From the NCBI RefSeq assembly GCF_017302985.1, contig NZ_JAFIMU010000010.1, positions 310,001 to 374,000 on the forward strand: 64,000 nt of DNA. The letters run 5' to 3'. Below are positions 9,012 to 18,539 of the stretch, in pieces. Made by a program: the position numbers and the translations under genes. A model generated the notes under the pieces. It saw only the letters and a list, made by a program, of their open reading frames with translations, ran no database searches and was not told the DNA's origin. The stretch comes from Corallococcus macrosporus. Its GTDB lineage: Bacteria; Myxococcota; Myxococcia; Myxococcales; Myxococcaceae. Every line of letters begins with the position of its first letter. Position 1 is the stretch's first letter.

Positions 9012-10247
9012 ATGCGCATCTTCCAGGACATGGGAAGGCTCCTCCAGGAGCGGTGGCTGAAAGCCCAGCACAGCGAGGAGGCCTTCCCCGACATCGCGGC
9101 CGAGGTGCTGCGCGAGCTGGCCCCGCATCAGGCGTTCCAGACGCTGGAGCCGCTGGAGTGGCTTTACGGGACGCGCGACTTCCCGAAGCAGCTCACCACG
9201 CGGCCGGGCTTTGGCCAGCCCGCGCTGACGGTGTTCTCCGACTCCCGCCTGCTCATCGACCTGTACTACTGGGTGGACGGCACCACCGACATCCACCAGC
9301 ACGGCTTCTGTGGCGCCTTCCAGGTGCTCCAGGGCAGCAGCATCCACGGGCACTACCGCTGGCACGAGCGGAACAAGGTGAACAGCCGCGTCGCGTTCGG
9401 CGACATGGAGCTGTTGTCGGTGACGGGGCTCTTCAAGGGCGACATCCAGCGCATCCTTGGGGGAGACCGGTACATCCACTCCCTGTTCCACCTGGAGCGG
9501 CCATCGGTGACGTGCGTGGTGCGCACGCTGCACTCGCCGGAAGGGGGCTACCAGTACTCGTACAAGAAGCCCCACCTGGCCTACTACCCGGGCGTCGAGG
9601 ACGCGCACACCAGCAAGGTGCTCCAGTCCCTGTCGCTGCTGGCGGAGCTGAAGCCCCCGGAGCGCACGCGGCTCATCTCCGGCCTCATCGAGCGCTCGGA
9701 CATCCTGACGTGCTTCCTCGTCTTCGAGCGGCTGCTCCAGTTGCACAAGAAGCTGGAGGCGCTGGACCCGTACTGGGACGTGGCGGTGCGCGCGCATGGC
9801 GGGCTGGCGGAGGAGCTGCGCCCGGTGTTCAAGGAGTACATGCGCCAGGCGCTGCTCATCGACCGGCGGGGACAGGTGAAGGACCCGGAGCACCGCTACT
9901 TCCTCGCGCTGCTCTTGAACGTCGAGCGCGGCGAGCACATCCAGCAACTGGTGCGTCAGCGCTTCCCGGACCGGGACCCGGTGGAGCTGATCATGAAGTG
10001 GGTCACCGCGCTGACGCAGCCGGTGGAAGCCGGGGGCCGCGCGCGAGACTCACTGGGGGTGCCGCTGGACGAGTCCGCCCTCATCGTCTTCCGCGAGCTG
10101 CTCCACTCCCGTGGCCACGCGGAGGTGATGGCCCGCCTGAAGGAGTCCTTCGACGACGCGGAGGTGGAAGGCCAGTCGGACGACATCGCCGCGCTGGCGG
10201 CCTCCCTGCGCGAGTCCACGCTGTTCCAGCCCCTCTTCCGGCGCTGA
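9012..10247 (+). CDS. cupin-like protein of unknown function, divergent from the lanthipeptide operon
   Basis: 411 residues, cytoplasmic, no signal. Around residues 85-105 the segment LYYWVDGTTDIHQHGFCGAF followed by QVLQGSSIHGHYRW resembles a cupin first motif (two His, with Gln where Glu is usual). IHSLFHLERPSVTCVVRTL near 155 resembles the second motif with one His. Together these could bind one metal ion, as in cysteine dioxygenase-like cupins. The alpha-helical C-terminal 240 residues match nothing I recognise. It shares a 121-bp divergent intergenic region with the flavoprotein at 7406-8890. That suggests a role in the lanthipeptide cluster, as a modification enzyme or self-protection factor. 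The cupin assignment is by motif only. Confidence 0.7.
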   Translation: MRIFQDMGRLLQERWLKAQHSEEAFPDIAAEVLRELAPHQAFQTLEPLEWLYGTRDFPKQLTTRPGFGQPALTVFSDSRLLIDLYYWVDGTTDIHQHGFCGAFQVLQGSSIHGHYRWHERNKVNSRVAFGDMELLSVTGLFKGDIQRILGGDRYIHSLFHLERPSVTCVVRTLHSPEGGYQYSYKKPHLAYYPGVEDAHTSKVLQSLSLLAELKPPERTRLISGLIERSDILTCFLVFERLLQLHKKLEALDPYWDVAVRAHGGLAEELRPVFKEYMRQALLIDRRGQVKDPEHRYFLALLLNVERGEHIQQLVRQRFPDRDPVELIMKWVTALTQPVEAGGRARDSLGVPLDESALIVFRELLHSRGHAEVMARLKESFDDAEVEGQSDDIAALAASLRESTLFQPLFRR

Positions 10248-10358
10248 GCGGGCCCGGGCGCGGCATTCGCGAAAAAGAATGCAAAAGAATTCCGAAGGGT
10301 CCTTCCCTGGGGAAACAGCGGTCCGCACCCGCGCGGCCCGTTTCCACCAGGAGCCTTC

Positions 10359-10826
10359 ATGTTCCGCGTTCCGACCCTGTGCCTCTGCCTCCTTGCCTCG
10401 CTCGCCATCGCCGACGAGTCCTCCTCGAAGCCCGCCCGGCTCACGGTGGCCCAGAAGAACGGCTGGGCCACGTACGACGCGGAGCTGAAGAAGAAGGAGG
10501 ACGCGGTCAACAAGGCCTGCGGGTCGTCGGTGAAGAGCAGCTACGACCGGTCCACCTACCCCGCCTTCGACCCGATGAAGGACCGGACCCAGAGCGCCTG
10601 CCAGATGGCCGTGGGCACCCTGGTGGAGGTCTGCGGCACCGCGGATGGCAAGGCGGCGGTGAAGGAGACCGTGAAGAAGACGGTCTGCCGCCTGTCGACG
10701 GAGGGCACCAAGGTCTCGCTCGATGGCAGCGTGATGACCATCTACATCGACCCGGAGAACACCTCCATCACGGGCAAGCAGCCCGGGAGCTACAGCTGGA
10801 AGAGCGCCTACGAAGAGGTGCTGTAG
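10359..10826 (+). CDS. small secreted protein, function unknown
   Basis: 155 residues with CAGGAG 6 bases before the ATG. A signal peptide spans about residues 1-18 (MFRVPTLCLCLLASLAIA). The mature part is Lys-rich with four Cys, which could form two disulfides, and a helical start (NGWATYDAELKKKEDAVNKAC). No family recognised. It stands alone between the cupin-like gene and the convergent STAS-like gene. Confidence 0.75.
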   Translation: MFRVPTLCLCLLASLAIADESSSKPARLTVAQKNGWATYDAELKKKEDAVNKACGSSVKSSYDRSTYPAFDPMKDRTQSACQMAVGTLVEVCGTADGKAAVKETVKKTVCRLSTEGTKVSLDGSVMTIYIDPENTSITGKQPGSYSWKSAYEEVL

Positions 10827-10847
10827 CCAGGGCCTCGGGCCGGGCCG

Positions 10848-11273
10848 CTACCGTCGCGCCTGGGTGCGAGCAATCATCGCGCCCACCGGGACACCGGCCT
10901 GCTCGAACCGGACCGCGGCGCGCTCCAGCGCCTCGGCCAGCGACGCGACCTCTTCATGTTGATCCGCGGCGGGCCGGACGAAGCTGGTGACGGCCCTCGC
11001 GAGCCTGGCGGTGGTCGAGTTGACCACCACGAAGAATCCCTTGCAGTACTCGCGAGCCAGGTCGGCGACCTCGGTCTGATGATCCGCCAGCATCATCCGC
11101 TGTGAATGTGTCAGCGGACGGGAGCGGGAGAAATCAATCACCAGGACATAGGGCTCGCGTCGCTTGATGAGCCGGGTCAGGCTTTGAAGGATGCTCGCCA
11201 TCTCCTGGTCCGTCGTGGTGTCGCTGCGCTGGACGATGACCAGGGGCCAGAGTGATTCGTCGAGGATGTACAT
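10848..11273 (-). CDS. STAS/SpoIIAA-like single-domain protein
   Basis: 141 residues, no signal and no membrane segment. The pattern of strand, helix, then a buried strand (YVLVIDFSRSRPLT), helix, strand (CKGFFVVVNSTTARLARAV), helix resembles the alpha/beta STAS fold of anti-sigma antagonists and of SpoIIAA-like proteins. The conserved Ser of anti-anti-sigma factors (DxSG) is not present: the loop reads DFSRS. It is convergent with the small secreted protein, with a 21-base gap, and nothing on its strand is close. Role not assigned. Confidence 0.6.
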   Translation of the reverse strand: MYILDESLWPLVIVQRSDTTTDQEMASILQSLTRLIKRREPYVLVIDFSRSRPLTHSQRMMLADHQTEVADLAREYCKGFFVVVNSTTARLARAVTSFVRPAADQHEEVASLAEALERAAVRFEQAGVPVGAMIARTQARR

Positions 11274-11534
11274 AGGGGAGATGCTTCAACCGGCGAGGAC
11301 AGGGCCAAAGAGATGTAAGCCGGGAACGCGGAGCCGCGTCAGTGACCTCCGGTGAAACAAACAACACCCGGGTACTGGTGTGATCGAACGCCGGAAACGG
11401 TGTAGCGCGCGGACCTCAAGCTGTGGTGGACACTCCCCGCTCCGCCACGGCGCAGGAGCTTGGAAACCGCCTCCTGCACACTCCGAGCGTTAGCGTGAAT
11501 GGCCCATGGCATATGGCTTGCCAACGGGCTGCGC

Positions 11535-13382
11535 ATGCCTCATCGAAAGCTCCCTCCCCCAGGGCTGGCCACCGCGCGAGACGCGTGCGCGCTGCTGTGG
11601 CTCCTCCCCTTCCTTTTCTGCCTGGGCTGCTCCGGCAACATCGGGCCCGCGGGACACACTCCGAATGGCGGGGATGCCGGCTGCGTCGAGCCCCCGCCCG
11701 CGGATGGCTCCGACGCGGGCGTGCCGGCAGACGTGCTCATCCCCAGCCGCCTGCTGCGGCGCAGCGCGCTGGCGCTGAGAGGCGAGCCTCCGACGGATGA
11801 GGAGTACGCCGCGCTGGAGGCCGCCGGGAGCGAGGCGGCGCAGCGCGCCTACGTCTCCGCCTTCGTGGACCGGACGATCCAGGAGCCCACCTTCTACCGG
11901 ACGCTGTTCGAGACGGCGCGCGACTGGTTCAACATCCCGCCCGTGGGGCCAACGGCGGATCCGCCGGAGTATGGCCTGCAGCAGCAGCGCTCCATCGTCC
12001 GGTGCCCCGAGGGCACGCCGAAGGCGGGAGCGTGGAAGTACTTCCGCGACGACAAGGATGCCTGTCAGGGCCTGAAGCCGGATGGCACGCCCGCGGAGGA
12101 GCGCTCCCTTGAAGCGTGGTGGGCCCCGGGCGCCACGACGAGGCTGGTGGGCTTCGCGGCGAGCGTGTCGCCCACGGGGCAGAGCTACGACGCGAGCGGA
12201 TTCCCGGTGACGGTGAACTGCGCCACCGCGGGCCCCGTCGCGAACTGTGGCTGCGGGCCCGCCGCCGCGCGCTGCCACGCCGACACGGGGAGCTATCCGG
12301 GCTGGGAGGACTACGGGCTTCACAGTCCACAAGGGCAGCGGCGACTCGTCGCCGAGGAGCCCGCCCGACTGTTCGCGCACCTCGGCTGGCACGACCGGCC
12401 GATGACGGACCTCATCCTCGGCAACTACTCCGTGGGCCCCACGCGCCTGCAGGCCGCCTACGTCATGCAGGGCCTCGCCGGCGAGTTGACGTACCTGCTG
12501 GAGGACGACTCCTGGTGGAGACCGTCGCGCTTCGCCAGCGCACCGGTCGACCCCGACCACCGCCAGGGCGACCCCACGGCCTGGCGCGAGTACTCCGTGC
12601 CGGCCCGCAACCCCTTCTTCCTGGAGGAGCGGGACTACCGGTACGACCCGCGCACGCAGTCCACGGCCATGAAGGGCATCCCCGCCGCGGGCATGCTTAC
12701 CAGCCTCGGCTTCCTCAGCGCCTACCCCCGTGAGCGCGTGCGCGGCGCGCGGGCGCTGGAGATGCTGGCCTGCGAGGAGCTCTCCCCGCCGCAGGGGCAG
12801 GAGTTCAACGAGTACAAGCGGGACCCGGGCACGGAGGGGACCTGCCAGCACTGCCACCGACGGTTGGACCCCGCGGCCATCCACTTCAAGCGCTTCGCGA
12901 AGGTGGGGCACGGCTTCGAGGGCCACGGCGCGACCTACCCGATGCCGGGTGTGGGCAAGGTGTGGCACTGGCCCGCGCGGTGGCGCACCGGCGAGTACCC
13001 CTATCACTCGGACCCGTTCAGCCACTGGAACCGCTGGTACATGCCGGACACGCTGCTGACCCCCGTCACGCAGGCCCAGGCCGACGCGAATCCGGAGGCC
13101 GTCTTCATCGACTTCCTCCCGGCGGAGCACACCCTGCTGGGCCAGACGAGTGACGGGACGGTGGGGCCGCTGGGTTTCGCCAAGCTCATCGTCGCCTCGG
13201 GCTCGTTCGACCGGTGTGTCGTGCGGCACCTGCACGCGCAGGTGATGGGGCGGGACATCGACCCGGCGAAGGAGGCGGGCTACCTGGAGGACCAGGTGGC
13301 GCGCTTCATCTCCGGAGGCCGCAAGGTCCGCCCTTACGTCAAGTCACTCACGCAGTCCGACCTCTTCCAGAGGGGGCGCTGA
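11535..13382 (+). CDS. lipoprotein with single CXXCH motif, DUF1588-like
   Basis: About 615 residues from the ATG at 11535, which gives a normal lipoprotein signal ending LLPFLFCLGC. An ATG at 11499 would lengthen it by 12 residues. A Gly/Asp-rich linker follows the lipid-anchored Cys. Near residue 450, EGTCQHCHRRLDPAAIHFKRF holds a CXXCH motif followed by the RLDP and F pattern of DUF1588-type proteins, which accompany DUF1501 proteins in many bacteria. Covalent heme c is possible but needs only the motif to be claimed. First gene of a unit with 13384-14385 (1-base gap) and the DUF1501 gene. Probably an envelope complex of unknown substrate. Confidence 0.78.
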   Translation: MPHRKLPPPGLATARDACALLWLLPFLFCLGCSGNIGPAGHTPNGGDAGCVEPPPADGSDAGVPADVLIPSRLLRRSALALRGEPPTDEEYAALEAAGSEAAQRAYVSAFVDRTIQEPTFYRTLFETARDWFNIPPVGPTADPPEYGLQQQRSIVRCPEGTPKAGAWKYFRDDKDACQGLKPDGTPAEERSLEAWWAPGATTRLVGFAASVSPTGQSYDASGFPVTVNCATAGPVANCGCGPAAARCHADTGSYPGWEDYGLHSPQGQRRLVAEEPARLFAHLGWHDRPMTDLILGNYSVGPTRLQAAYVMQGLAGELTYLLEDDSWWRPSRFASAPVDPDHRQGDPTAWREYSVPARNPFFLEERDYRYDPRTQSTAMKGIPAAGMLTSLGFLSAYPRERVRGARALEMLACEELSPPQGQEFNEYKRDPGTEGTCQHCHRRLDPAAIHFKRFAKVGHGFEGHGATYPMPGVGKVWHWPARWRTGEYPYHSDPFSHWNRWYMPDTLLTPVTQAQADANPEAVFIDFLPAEHTLLGQTSDGTVGPLGFAKLIVASGSFDRCVVRHLHAQVMGRDIDPAKEAGYLEDQVARFISGGRKVRPYVKSLTQSDLFQRGR

Positions 13383-13383
13383 C

Positions 13384-14385
13384 ATGAACCGCTATGCATG
13401 GCTCCTCGTACTCCCCTGGATGGCCGCCTGTAGCTCGGAGGTGACGCCGTCCACATCCCGCTCCCAGACGCAGTCGGCGTGCGGCACGCCGGCGACCTCG
13501 GAGACCCTGCGCGTCATGGAGGGCCTCAAGCCGCACTGCGAGGGCTGCCATGCGCAGGGTGCGCGCGGCTACTTCGCCTCGGTGGAGGCCTTCCAGGGCC
13601 TGCTCGTCGCGGATGCGCGGCTGGTGAAGGCCGGCGACCCCGACGGAAGCGAGCTGCTGCGGCTGCTGGAGGGCCGGGGAACCGGCTCCTTCAAGCAGAT
13701 GCCCATCGGCCAGAAGACCTACGGGCAGCTCGTCTCGGAGGGCACCGCGAAGCTCACCGTGGAGGCGGTGCGAGCCTGGATTCAAGGGCTCGGCACGCAG
13801 CAGCGCGATGCCCGGCCGGACCGCGACGCCCCGCGCATCACCCGCATGAGCGCGGACCAGATGCAGCGCGCGCTCTACCAGCAGCTCGGGCTGGGGTACG
13901 ACGACTTCTTCGTCAATGCGAAGGAGTTCGGCTTCGACATGGCGGAGTCCCGGGGCGAGGAGTACCTCCCGCTCCAGTCGCCGGACGCCATCCCCGCTCC
14001 CCGGCAGTACATCAGCGGCGAGCGCTTCCATGGGCTGGGGGGAGGCTCGGTGATGAATCAGGTCTCCGCGGACCGGACCCCTTCGCCCACGCTGGCCCTG
14101 ACGCTGACGCAGGTCTCCCAGCGCTGGTGCCGCAGGGCCCTGGCCCGGCAGGACAACACGGCGCTGTTCCCGAACGGCGCGGCGCGCACGGCGGACCCGG
14201 CCGACGTCAAGGCCACGCTGAAGCGCTGGTCGCTCCACTTCCTGGGAGAGCGCTTCACCGACGCGCAGGTGGACGAGCTGTACACGGACGTCTTCGTGCC
14301 GCTCGCGACGCCGACTGACACCGAGCCCGCCTACGTGGGGGCCTGCTCGTACTTCATCCGCCACCCCCACTGGATCTTCTACTGA
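13384..14385 (+). CDS. lipoprotein with CXXCH motif near the N-terminus
   Basis: 333 residues. A short lipoprotein signal ends in PWMAAC at residue 16. The motif LKPHCEGCHAQGARGYFASVE at about 49-68 is a single c-type heme site of the kind used in planctomycete-type cytochrome lipoproteins. The following segment (LVKAGDPDGSELLRLLEGRGTG, then KQMPIG) matches the usual continuation after the CXXCH in these proteins, where a distal Met (QMP) can be the second heme ligand. It starts one base after the stop of the preceding gene and ends 8 bases before the DUF1501 gene, so the three are cotranscribed. Likely partner of both products. Confidence 0.8.
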   Translation: MNRYAWLLVLPWMAACSSEVTPSTSRSQTQSACGTPATSETLRVMEGLKPHCEGCHAQGARGYFASVEAFQGLLVADARLVKAGDPDGSELLRLLEGRGTGSFKQMPIGQKTYGQLVSEGTAKLTVEAVRAWIQGLGTQQRDARPDRDAPRITRMSADQMQRALYQQLGLGYDDFFVNAKEFGFDMAESRGEEYLPLQSPDAIPAPRQYISGERFHGLGGGSVMNQVSADRTPSPTLALTLTQVSQRWCRRALARQDNTALFPNGAARTADPADVKATLKRWSLHFLGERFTDAQVDELYTDVFVPLATPTDTEPAYVGACSYFIRHPHWIFY

Positions 14386-14393
14386 GGCCCGCC

Positions 14394-15986
14394 ATGAAGC
14401 TCTCTCGTCGCAATCTCTTTCAAGCGGCCTTCGGGGCCGCGCACGTCGGGCTGATGGCGCGGTATGGCCTGCCGTCGGCGATGGCGCAGTCGGCGTCGGG
14501 CCGGCCCACGAAGATGCTGGCCATCTGGCTGGTGGGCGGACTCCATTGGGAGTCCTTCTTCGCGCCGATGACCCGCGCGGGCATCCAGAAGTTCATCCCT
14601 CCCGCGCAGGGAGGCAACTACGCCTACGGGTACAACCCGGAGCAGGTGGAGCACCTGGACCGCTCTCCGGTGGACCTGATGTCCCCCGGGCCCGTGCGCA
14701 AGCTGCGCGTGCCCGTCTACTGGAACTGGGCCAATCCCTCGGACAGGAACGGGAACAACCCCGTCGTCGGCAACGCCCAGGTCTACCGCCCGGAGGGATA
14801 CGTGTGGGCCAACCCGGCCTACAAGCTCTACGAGAAGGCGGTGCTGCTGGTGGGCGCGGACCAGGGGACGGCGGCGCACGCGAGCGGCCTCATCGCGAGC
14901 ATGTCCGGTGTCGCCGGCTCCACCTTCCGGGCTCCGTCGGTGCAGGCCGTCGTGGCCAACGCGATGGCGTCACGCTTCCCGGACCGGCCCCTGCCCAATG
15001 TCGCCCTGGGTGGGCCGCTGCCGATGGCGCTCGGGCTGCCCGCGCTGGCGAACCCGACGCTGCTCTCCTCCAGTGCGAGCGTGGAGCCCACGCTCTCCGA
15101 CCGGCGAGACGGCACGTGGCACGGCCTGCGCGCGCGCAAGGACGAGCCGGCCCTCGCCTTCGATGGCACGCCCATGTCCGGCGCGGTGCCCGCGACAGCG
15201 GTGGACTCGGCCCTGCTCAAGGCGGTGCGCCGCGAGCGAGGCACCTCCAGCGCCGGAACGGACGGGTACCTGGAGCAGCTCTACGACACGTACAAGGGCG
15301 CCAGTCGCACGATTCGCCGGGACATGCTGTCGGTGCTGGAGAAGACGCCCGCCTGGGAGAAGCTCAAGGCCGACCCCGCGTATCCCGAGGACTGGATGGC
15401 CTGCACCGGCTATGCGGATGCCTGCGGCACGATGCCGTCGATGGGGGACTATGCGTTCGCGCTCCAGTTGCTGAAGTCCGACCTGGTGTCGACCGTCAAC
15501 CTGCGGGCAACAAGCATCGAGGGTTTCACCTTCGACTCCCACTTCGTCAACGGCCAGATCGTGCATGCGCAGTACCTGCGCATCGCCCTGGAGATGGTGG
15601 GGCGCATGTGCCTGGAGATGAGCCTGACGCCGAGCCGCTCGGATCCGTCGCGTTCGCTGCTGGATGAGACGCTCGTGTACGTCTACAGCGACTTCGGGCG
15701 GACGTTCCCCAAGGTGGGCAGCGACCACCACCCCGCGACGTGTGCCCTCCTGGTGGGAGGCGGCATCCAGGGGAACCAGATGATCGGCGGCTACGACGAG
15801 AGGATGGACGGCTCGCCCATGGGCATTCCGGTGAGGCTCGTCGAGGAGTCCGGGGACATCACGACGCGGACGCCGACCTCGCAGGACGTCGCGGCGACGG
15901 TGCTCCGCGCCTATGGGCTCGTGCCCGGAAAGGACTTCTTCATCCCGGGCGGCTACGGCGTCTTCGACGGCGTCGTGAGGAGCTGA
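14394..15986 (+). CDS. DUF1501 family protein with Tat signal
   Basis: 530 residues. The N-terminus MKLSRRNLFQAAFGAAHVG is a twin-arginine signal, so it is exported folded and probably carries a metal. The C-terminal part (VYVYSDFGRTFPKVGSDHHP, then CALLVGGGIQGNQMIGGYDE) is the hallmark of DUF1501 proteins, relatives of the alkaline phosphatase/sulfatase fold, with His-His and Asp residues as candidate metal ligands. Located 8 bases after the CXXCH lipoprotein gene with TGAGG upstream. DUF1501 proteins regularly sit beside such cytochrome-like proteins, but the reaction is not established for this set. Confidence 0.88.
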   Translation: MKLSRRNLFQAAFGAAHVGLMARYGLPSAMAQSASGRPTKMLAIWLVGGLHWESFFAPMTRAGIQKFIPPAQGGNYAYGYNPEQVEHLDRSPVDLMSPGPVRKLRVPVYWNWANPSDRNGNNPVVGNAQVYRPEGYVWANPAYKLYEKAVLLVGADQGTAAHASGLIASMSGVAGSTFRAPSVQAVVANAMASRFPDRPLPNVALGGPLPMALGLPALANPTLLSSSASVEPTLSDRRDGTWHGLRARKDEPALAFDGTPMSGAVPATAVDSALLKAVRRERGTSSAGTDGYLEQLYDTYKGASRTIRRDMLSVLEKTPAWEKLKADPAYPEDWMACTGYADACGTMPSMGDYAFALQLLKSDLVSTVNLRATSIEGFTFDSHFVNGQIVHAQYLRIALEMVGRMCLEMSLTPSRSDPSRSLLDETLVYVYSDFGRTFPKVGSDHHPATCALLVGGGIQGNQMIGGYDERMDGSPMGIPVRLVEESGDITTRTPTSQDVAATVLRAYGLVPGKDFFIPGGYGVFDGVVRS

Positions 15987-16025
15987 GTCAGTACCGCGGT
16001 GCCCCCCCAACAGGACTGGACACAG

Positions 16026-18521
16026 ATGCCCTCCCCCTCGCTCGTTCGAAGCCTTGTCCTCGGTGTGTTGATTCTGGGCTCCGCCGGCTGTTCCGGCGGT
16101 TCCACTTCGTCCAATGACGGCGGAGTCGTCGCGGAATCTGATGCGGGAACCGACGCCGGTGTCGATGCAGGTGCCGACGCCGGTGCCAGCGCCTGCGCTC
16201 CGAGGCCCGCGCCGCCCGCCGCGCCCACGCAGCTCGTCGCGGCGAGCGTCTCCCCCTTCGAAGTCTCCCTGACGTGGGCGCCGTCGACGACCGGCTCGGT
16301 CAAGCGCTACCGCGTGTTGCTGGGGGCGGGGCAGGTCGGACAGGTCGAGCGGCCGGCCTTCGCCCACCGCCCGGTCGTCCCGGGCGAGACGTACACGTAC
16401 ACCGTCACGGCGCTCACCGACGAAGGGGGAGAGAGTCCTCCGTCCAATCCGGTGACGGTGACGATTCCGAACCCACCCCCCGATGCGCTCTCCGCGTTGG
16501 AGCCGGGGCACTGGTACGCGTTCCCGAATTCGAACCTGCGGGCCGCGGCCCTCTCCCCCGAGCTGCATCCGTGGCTCGGCTGGGGCGAGGGCATCAGCGG
16601 AATCATGAACGACTGGTCGAGTGGTGCCCTCGACACCCAACGCGACCGGCTCTACATCACCGGCGGCGGGCACAACGGTTACTTCGGCAACGAAGTCTAC
16701 GGCTTCGATCTGCGGACGGGCGCGTGGGTCCGCCTGACCGACCCGGATCCGGTGAGCCCCGGAGCGGAGTGTCCCGACCGGGCGCTGGGCGTCAATTGCG
16801 CCATCCACACCTACGATGGGCTCGAGTACCTGCCTCCGCCCTTCGACCGGTTCCTCGCCATTGGCTGGGATGGCTGGCCTCAGACAGCGCTCAACCTCGA
16901 CACCCGGCGCTGGGAGAACCACCCCGAGCTGCCACAGCTCGGGACGCGCACCGGCGCCAACTCCGCCTACGACCCCAACACCCGCGTCCTCTGGTACCAC
17001 TCCGGCGCGGAGGCGGTGTCGGTCTGGGATCCCGCCACCGGCAGGTGGACCATCCGCGGCGAGCCGGATCAGCTCGGCTATTACAAGAACGCGGTCGTCG
17101 ATCCCCGGCGCAAGCTGTACGTCGAGGTCGGTCAGGGCTCCACCGACACCTGGACCATCGACGCGCTGGGGAAGTTCGTTCCGAAGCGCACGCGGCTGGT
17201 GACCACGGGCGCGCGGGAGATTGAAGCGGTGGGAAATCCCGGCGTCGACTACGACCCGGTGACCGATCAGCTCGTGGCATGGAGCGGCGGCGGGGACATC
17301 TACACGCTGAACCTCGACACCCGCGTCTGGACGAAGCGTGCGGCGCTGGGCACGGTGGTGCCCGGACCGGCCAACCTGAACGGGACGTTCGGGCGGTTCC
17401 GCTACGTGCCGAGCCTGAATGTCTTCGTGGTGGTCAATACCGTCGACACCCAGGTCTTCGTCTACCGGCTCGATCCGCGACCTGCGCGCCTGTTGCGGCG
17501 CATCGACGTGACGGCGCCTGACGCGAAGGTCGAGGTGAACTCGACCGGCAAGCTGGGGGTGACGGCGGTGTTCCAGAACGGGACCTCGGTCGTCCCCACC
17601 TCGGGAATCACGTTCAGCTCGCTCGACCCGGAGGTAGCGACCCTGGATGAGGACGGCACCTTCCGGGCCATCAACCCGGGCCGGGCCCGGCTTCAGGCCA
17701 GCTACACCGACCCCCTCACCCGGCGCGGGCTGGTGGGCGCCCGGGTCATCGAAGTGGTGCCGATGACGGGCGACGTCGTGCTCGATGCGTTGACGATTCA
17801 GCCCTCGTCGACGCTCACGGTGGCTCGCGGCGGGACGGCGGGCCTCACGGCCGTCGGCGCCTACCACCGCGGCGCCGACCTCTTCACCCGCGACGTCACC
17901 TGCGAGGCCACCTGGAGCTCCGACGGCGCGTCGATCGCCACGGTGGCCGACGGCACGGTCAGGGGAGTGTCGGAGGGAACGACGACGCTCCACGCGAAGG
18001 TCGGGACGGTGGATGCCCAGGCGACTCTCGAGGTCATCCCGCGAGCGACCCAGGAGCTGATCGCGCTGAACTTCCAGCCTCCTGGCCCGCCGATGGTGAC
18101 GGGCTGGGCGGTGGCCGACGACTCCGCCTTCAACGCGACCCGCGGCTGGGGCTGGCAGGACGCGGCCGGCCTCCAGACCCGAGGCGACCGCAAGGGCACC
18201 CAGGATGCGCGTCTCGCCAGCTTCGTGCTGACGACGCAGACCGGAGCCAGGTTCCGGCTCCAGGTTCCCGATGGCCGCTACCACGTGGCGGCGTCCGTGG
18301 GAGACAACAACTTCGGCGCGGGGCTCGCGAGCGTGGAGCTCGCGGGCTCGGGCATCGTCTACGGCGTCGGCACGGGGAACACAGCGGGGGGCAGCATCGT
18401 CGAAGCCACTGGCGGCAAGGGCCTCGTCTTCGACGTCGTGGGGCCCATCAACTGGCTCGCGGTGATGCGGGTCAACGGCATGGACTTCAACGAGGTGCTC
18501 GCCGCGGCGAAGACCTGGTAA
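16026..18521 (+). CDS. multidomain lipoprotein: fibronectin III, kelch-like propeller, Ig-like, carbohydrate-binding-like tail
   Basis: About 831 residues from ATG 16026 (an earlier GTG at 15999 lacks a signal). The lipobox is ILGSAGC, followed by a Gly/Ser/Asp-Ala linker. Order: fibronectin III-like domain (about 60-150, PAAPTQLVAASVSPFEVSLTW), kelch/propeller repeats (about 160-480, with motifs YITGGGHNGYFGNEVYGFD and TGAWVRL), two BIG2-like domains (about 490-670, VATLDEDGTFRAINPGRARL), then a tail (NFQP, GWGWQDAAGL, DGRYHVAASVGD) like malectin or lyase-associated beta-sandwiches. It starts 39 bases after the DUF1501 stop on the same strand, so it may be the fourth gene of that unit. Probable outer-surface glycan- or protein-binding protein. 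Confidence 0.82.
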   Translation: MPSPSLVRSLVLGVLILGSAGCSGGSTSSNDGGVVAESDAGTDAGVDAGADAGASACAPRPAPPAAPTQLVAASVSPFEVSLTWAPSTTGSVKRYRVLLGAGQVGQVERPAFAHRPVVPGETYTYTVTALTDEGGESPPSNPVTVTIPNPPPDALSALEPGHWYAFPNSNLRAAALSPELHPWLGWGEGISGIMNDWSSGALDTQRDRLYITGGGHNGYFGNEVYGFDLRTGAWVRLTDPDPVSPGAECPDRALGVNCAIHTYDGLEYLPPPFDRFLAIGWDGWPQTALNLDTRRWENHPELPQLGTRTGANSAYDPNTRVLWYHSGAEAVSVWDPATGRWTIRGEPDQLGYYKNAVVDPRRKLYVEVGQGSTDTWTIDALGKFVPKRTRLVTTGAREIEAVGNPGVDYDPVTDQLVAWSGGGDIYTLNLDTRVWTKRAALGTVVPGPANLNGTFGRFRYVPSLNVFVVVNTVDTQVFVYRLDPRPARLLRRIDVTAPDAKVEVNSTGKLGVTAVFQNGTSVVPTSGITFSSLDPEVATLDEDGTFRAINPGRARLQASYTDPLTRRGLVGARVIEVVPMTGDVVLDALTIQPSSTLTVARGGTAGLTAVGAYHRGADLFTRDVTCEATWSSDGASIATVADGTVRGVSEGTTTLHAKVGTVDAQATLEVIPRATQELIALNFQPPGPPMVTGWAVADDSAFNATRGWGWQDAAGLQTRGDRKGTQDARLASFVLTTQTGARFRLQVPDGRYHVAASVGDNNFGAGLASVELAGSGIVYGVGTGNTAGGSIVEATGGKGLVFDVVGPINWLAVMRVNGMDFNEVLAAAKTW

Positions 18522-18539
18522 TCGCGCCATCGGGGCCGC

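Noticed and set aside
14970-18530. Minus-strand frame of over 1100 codons opposite the DUF1501 and kelch genes.
   Set aside because: Arg/Val/His-rich antisense shadow with no recognisable domain.
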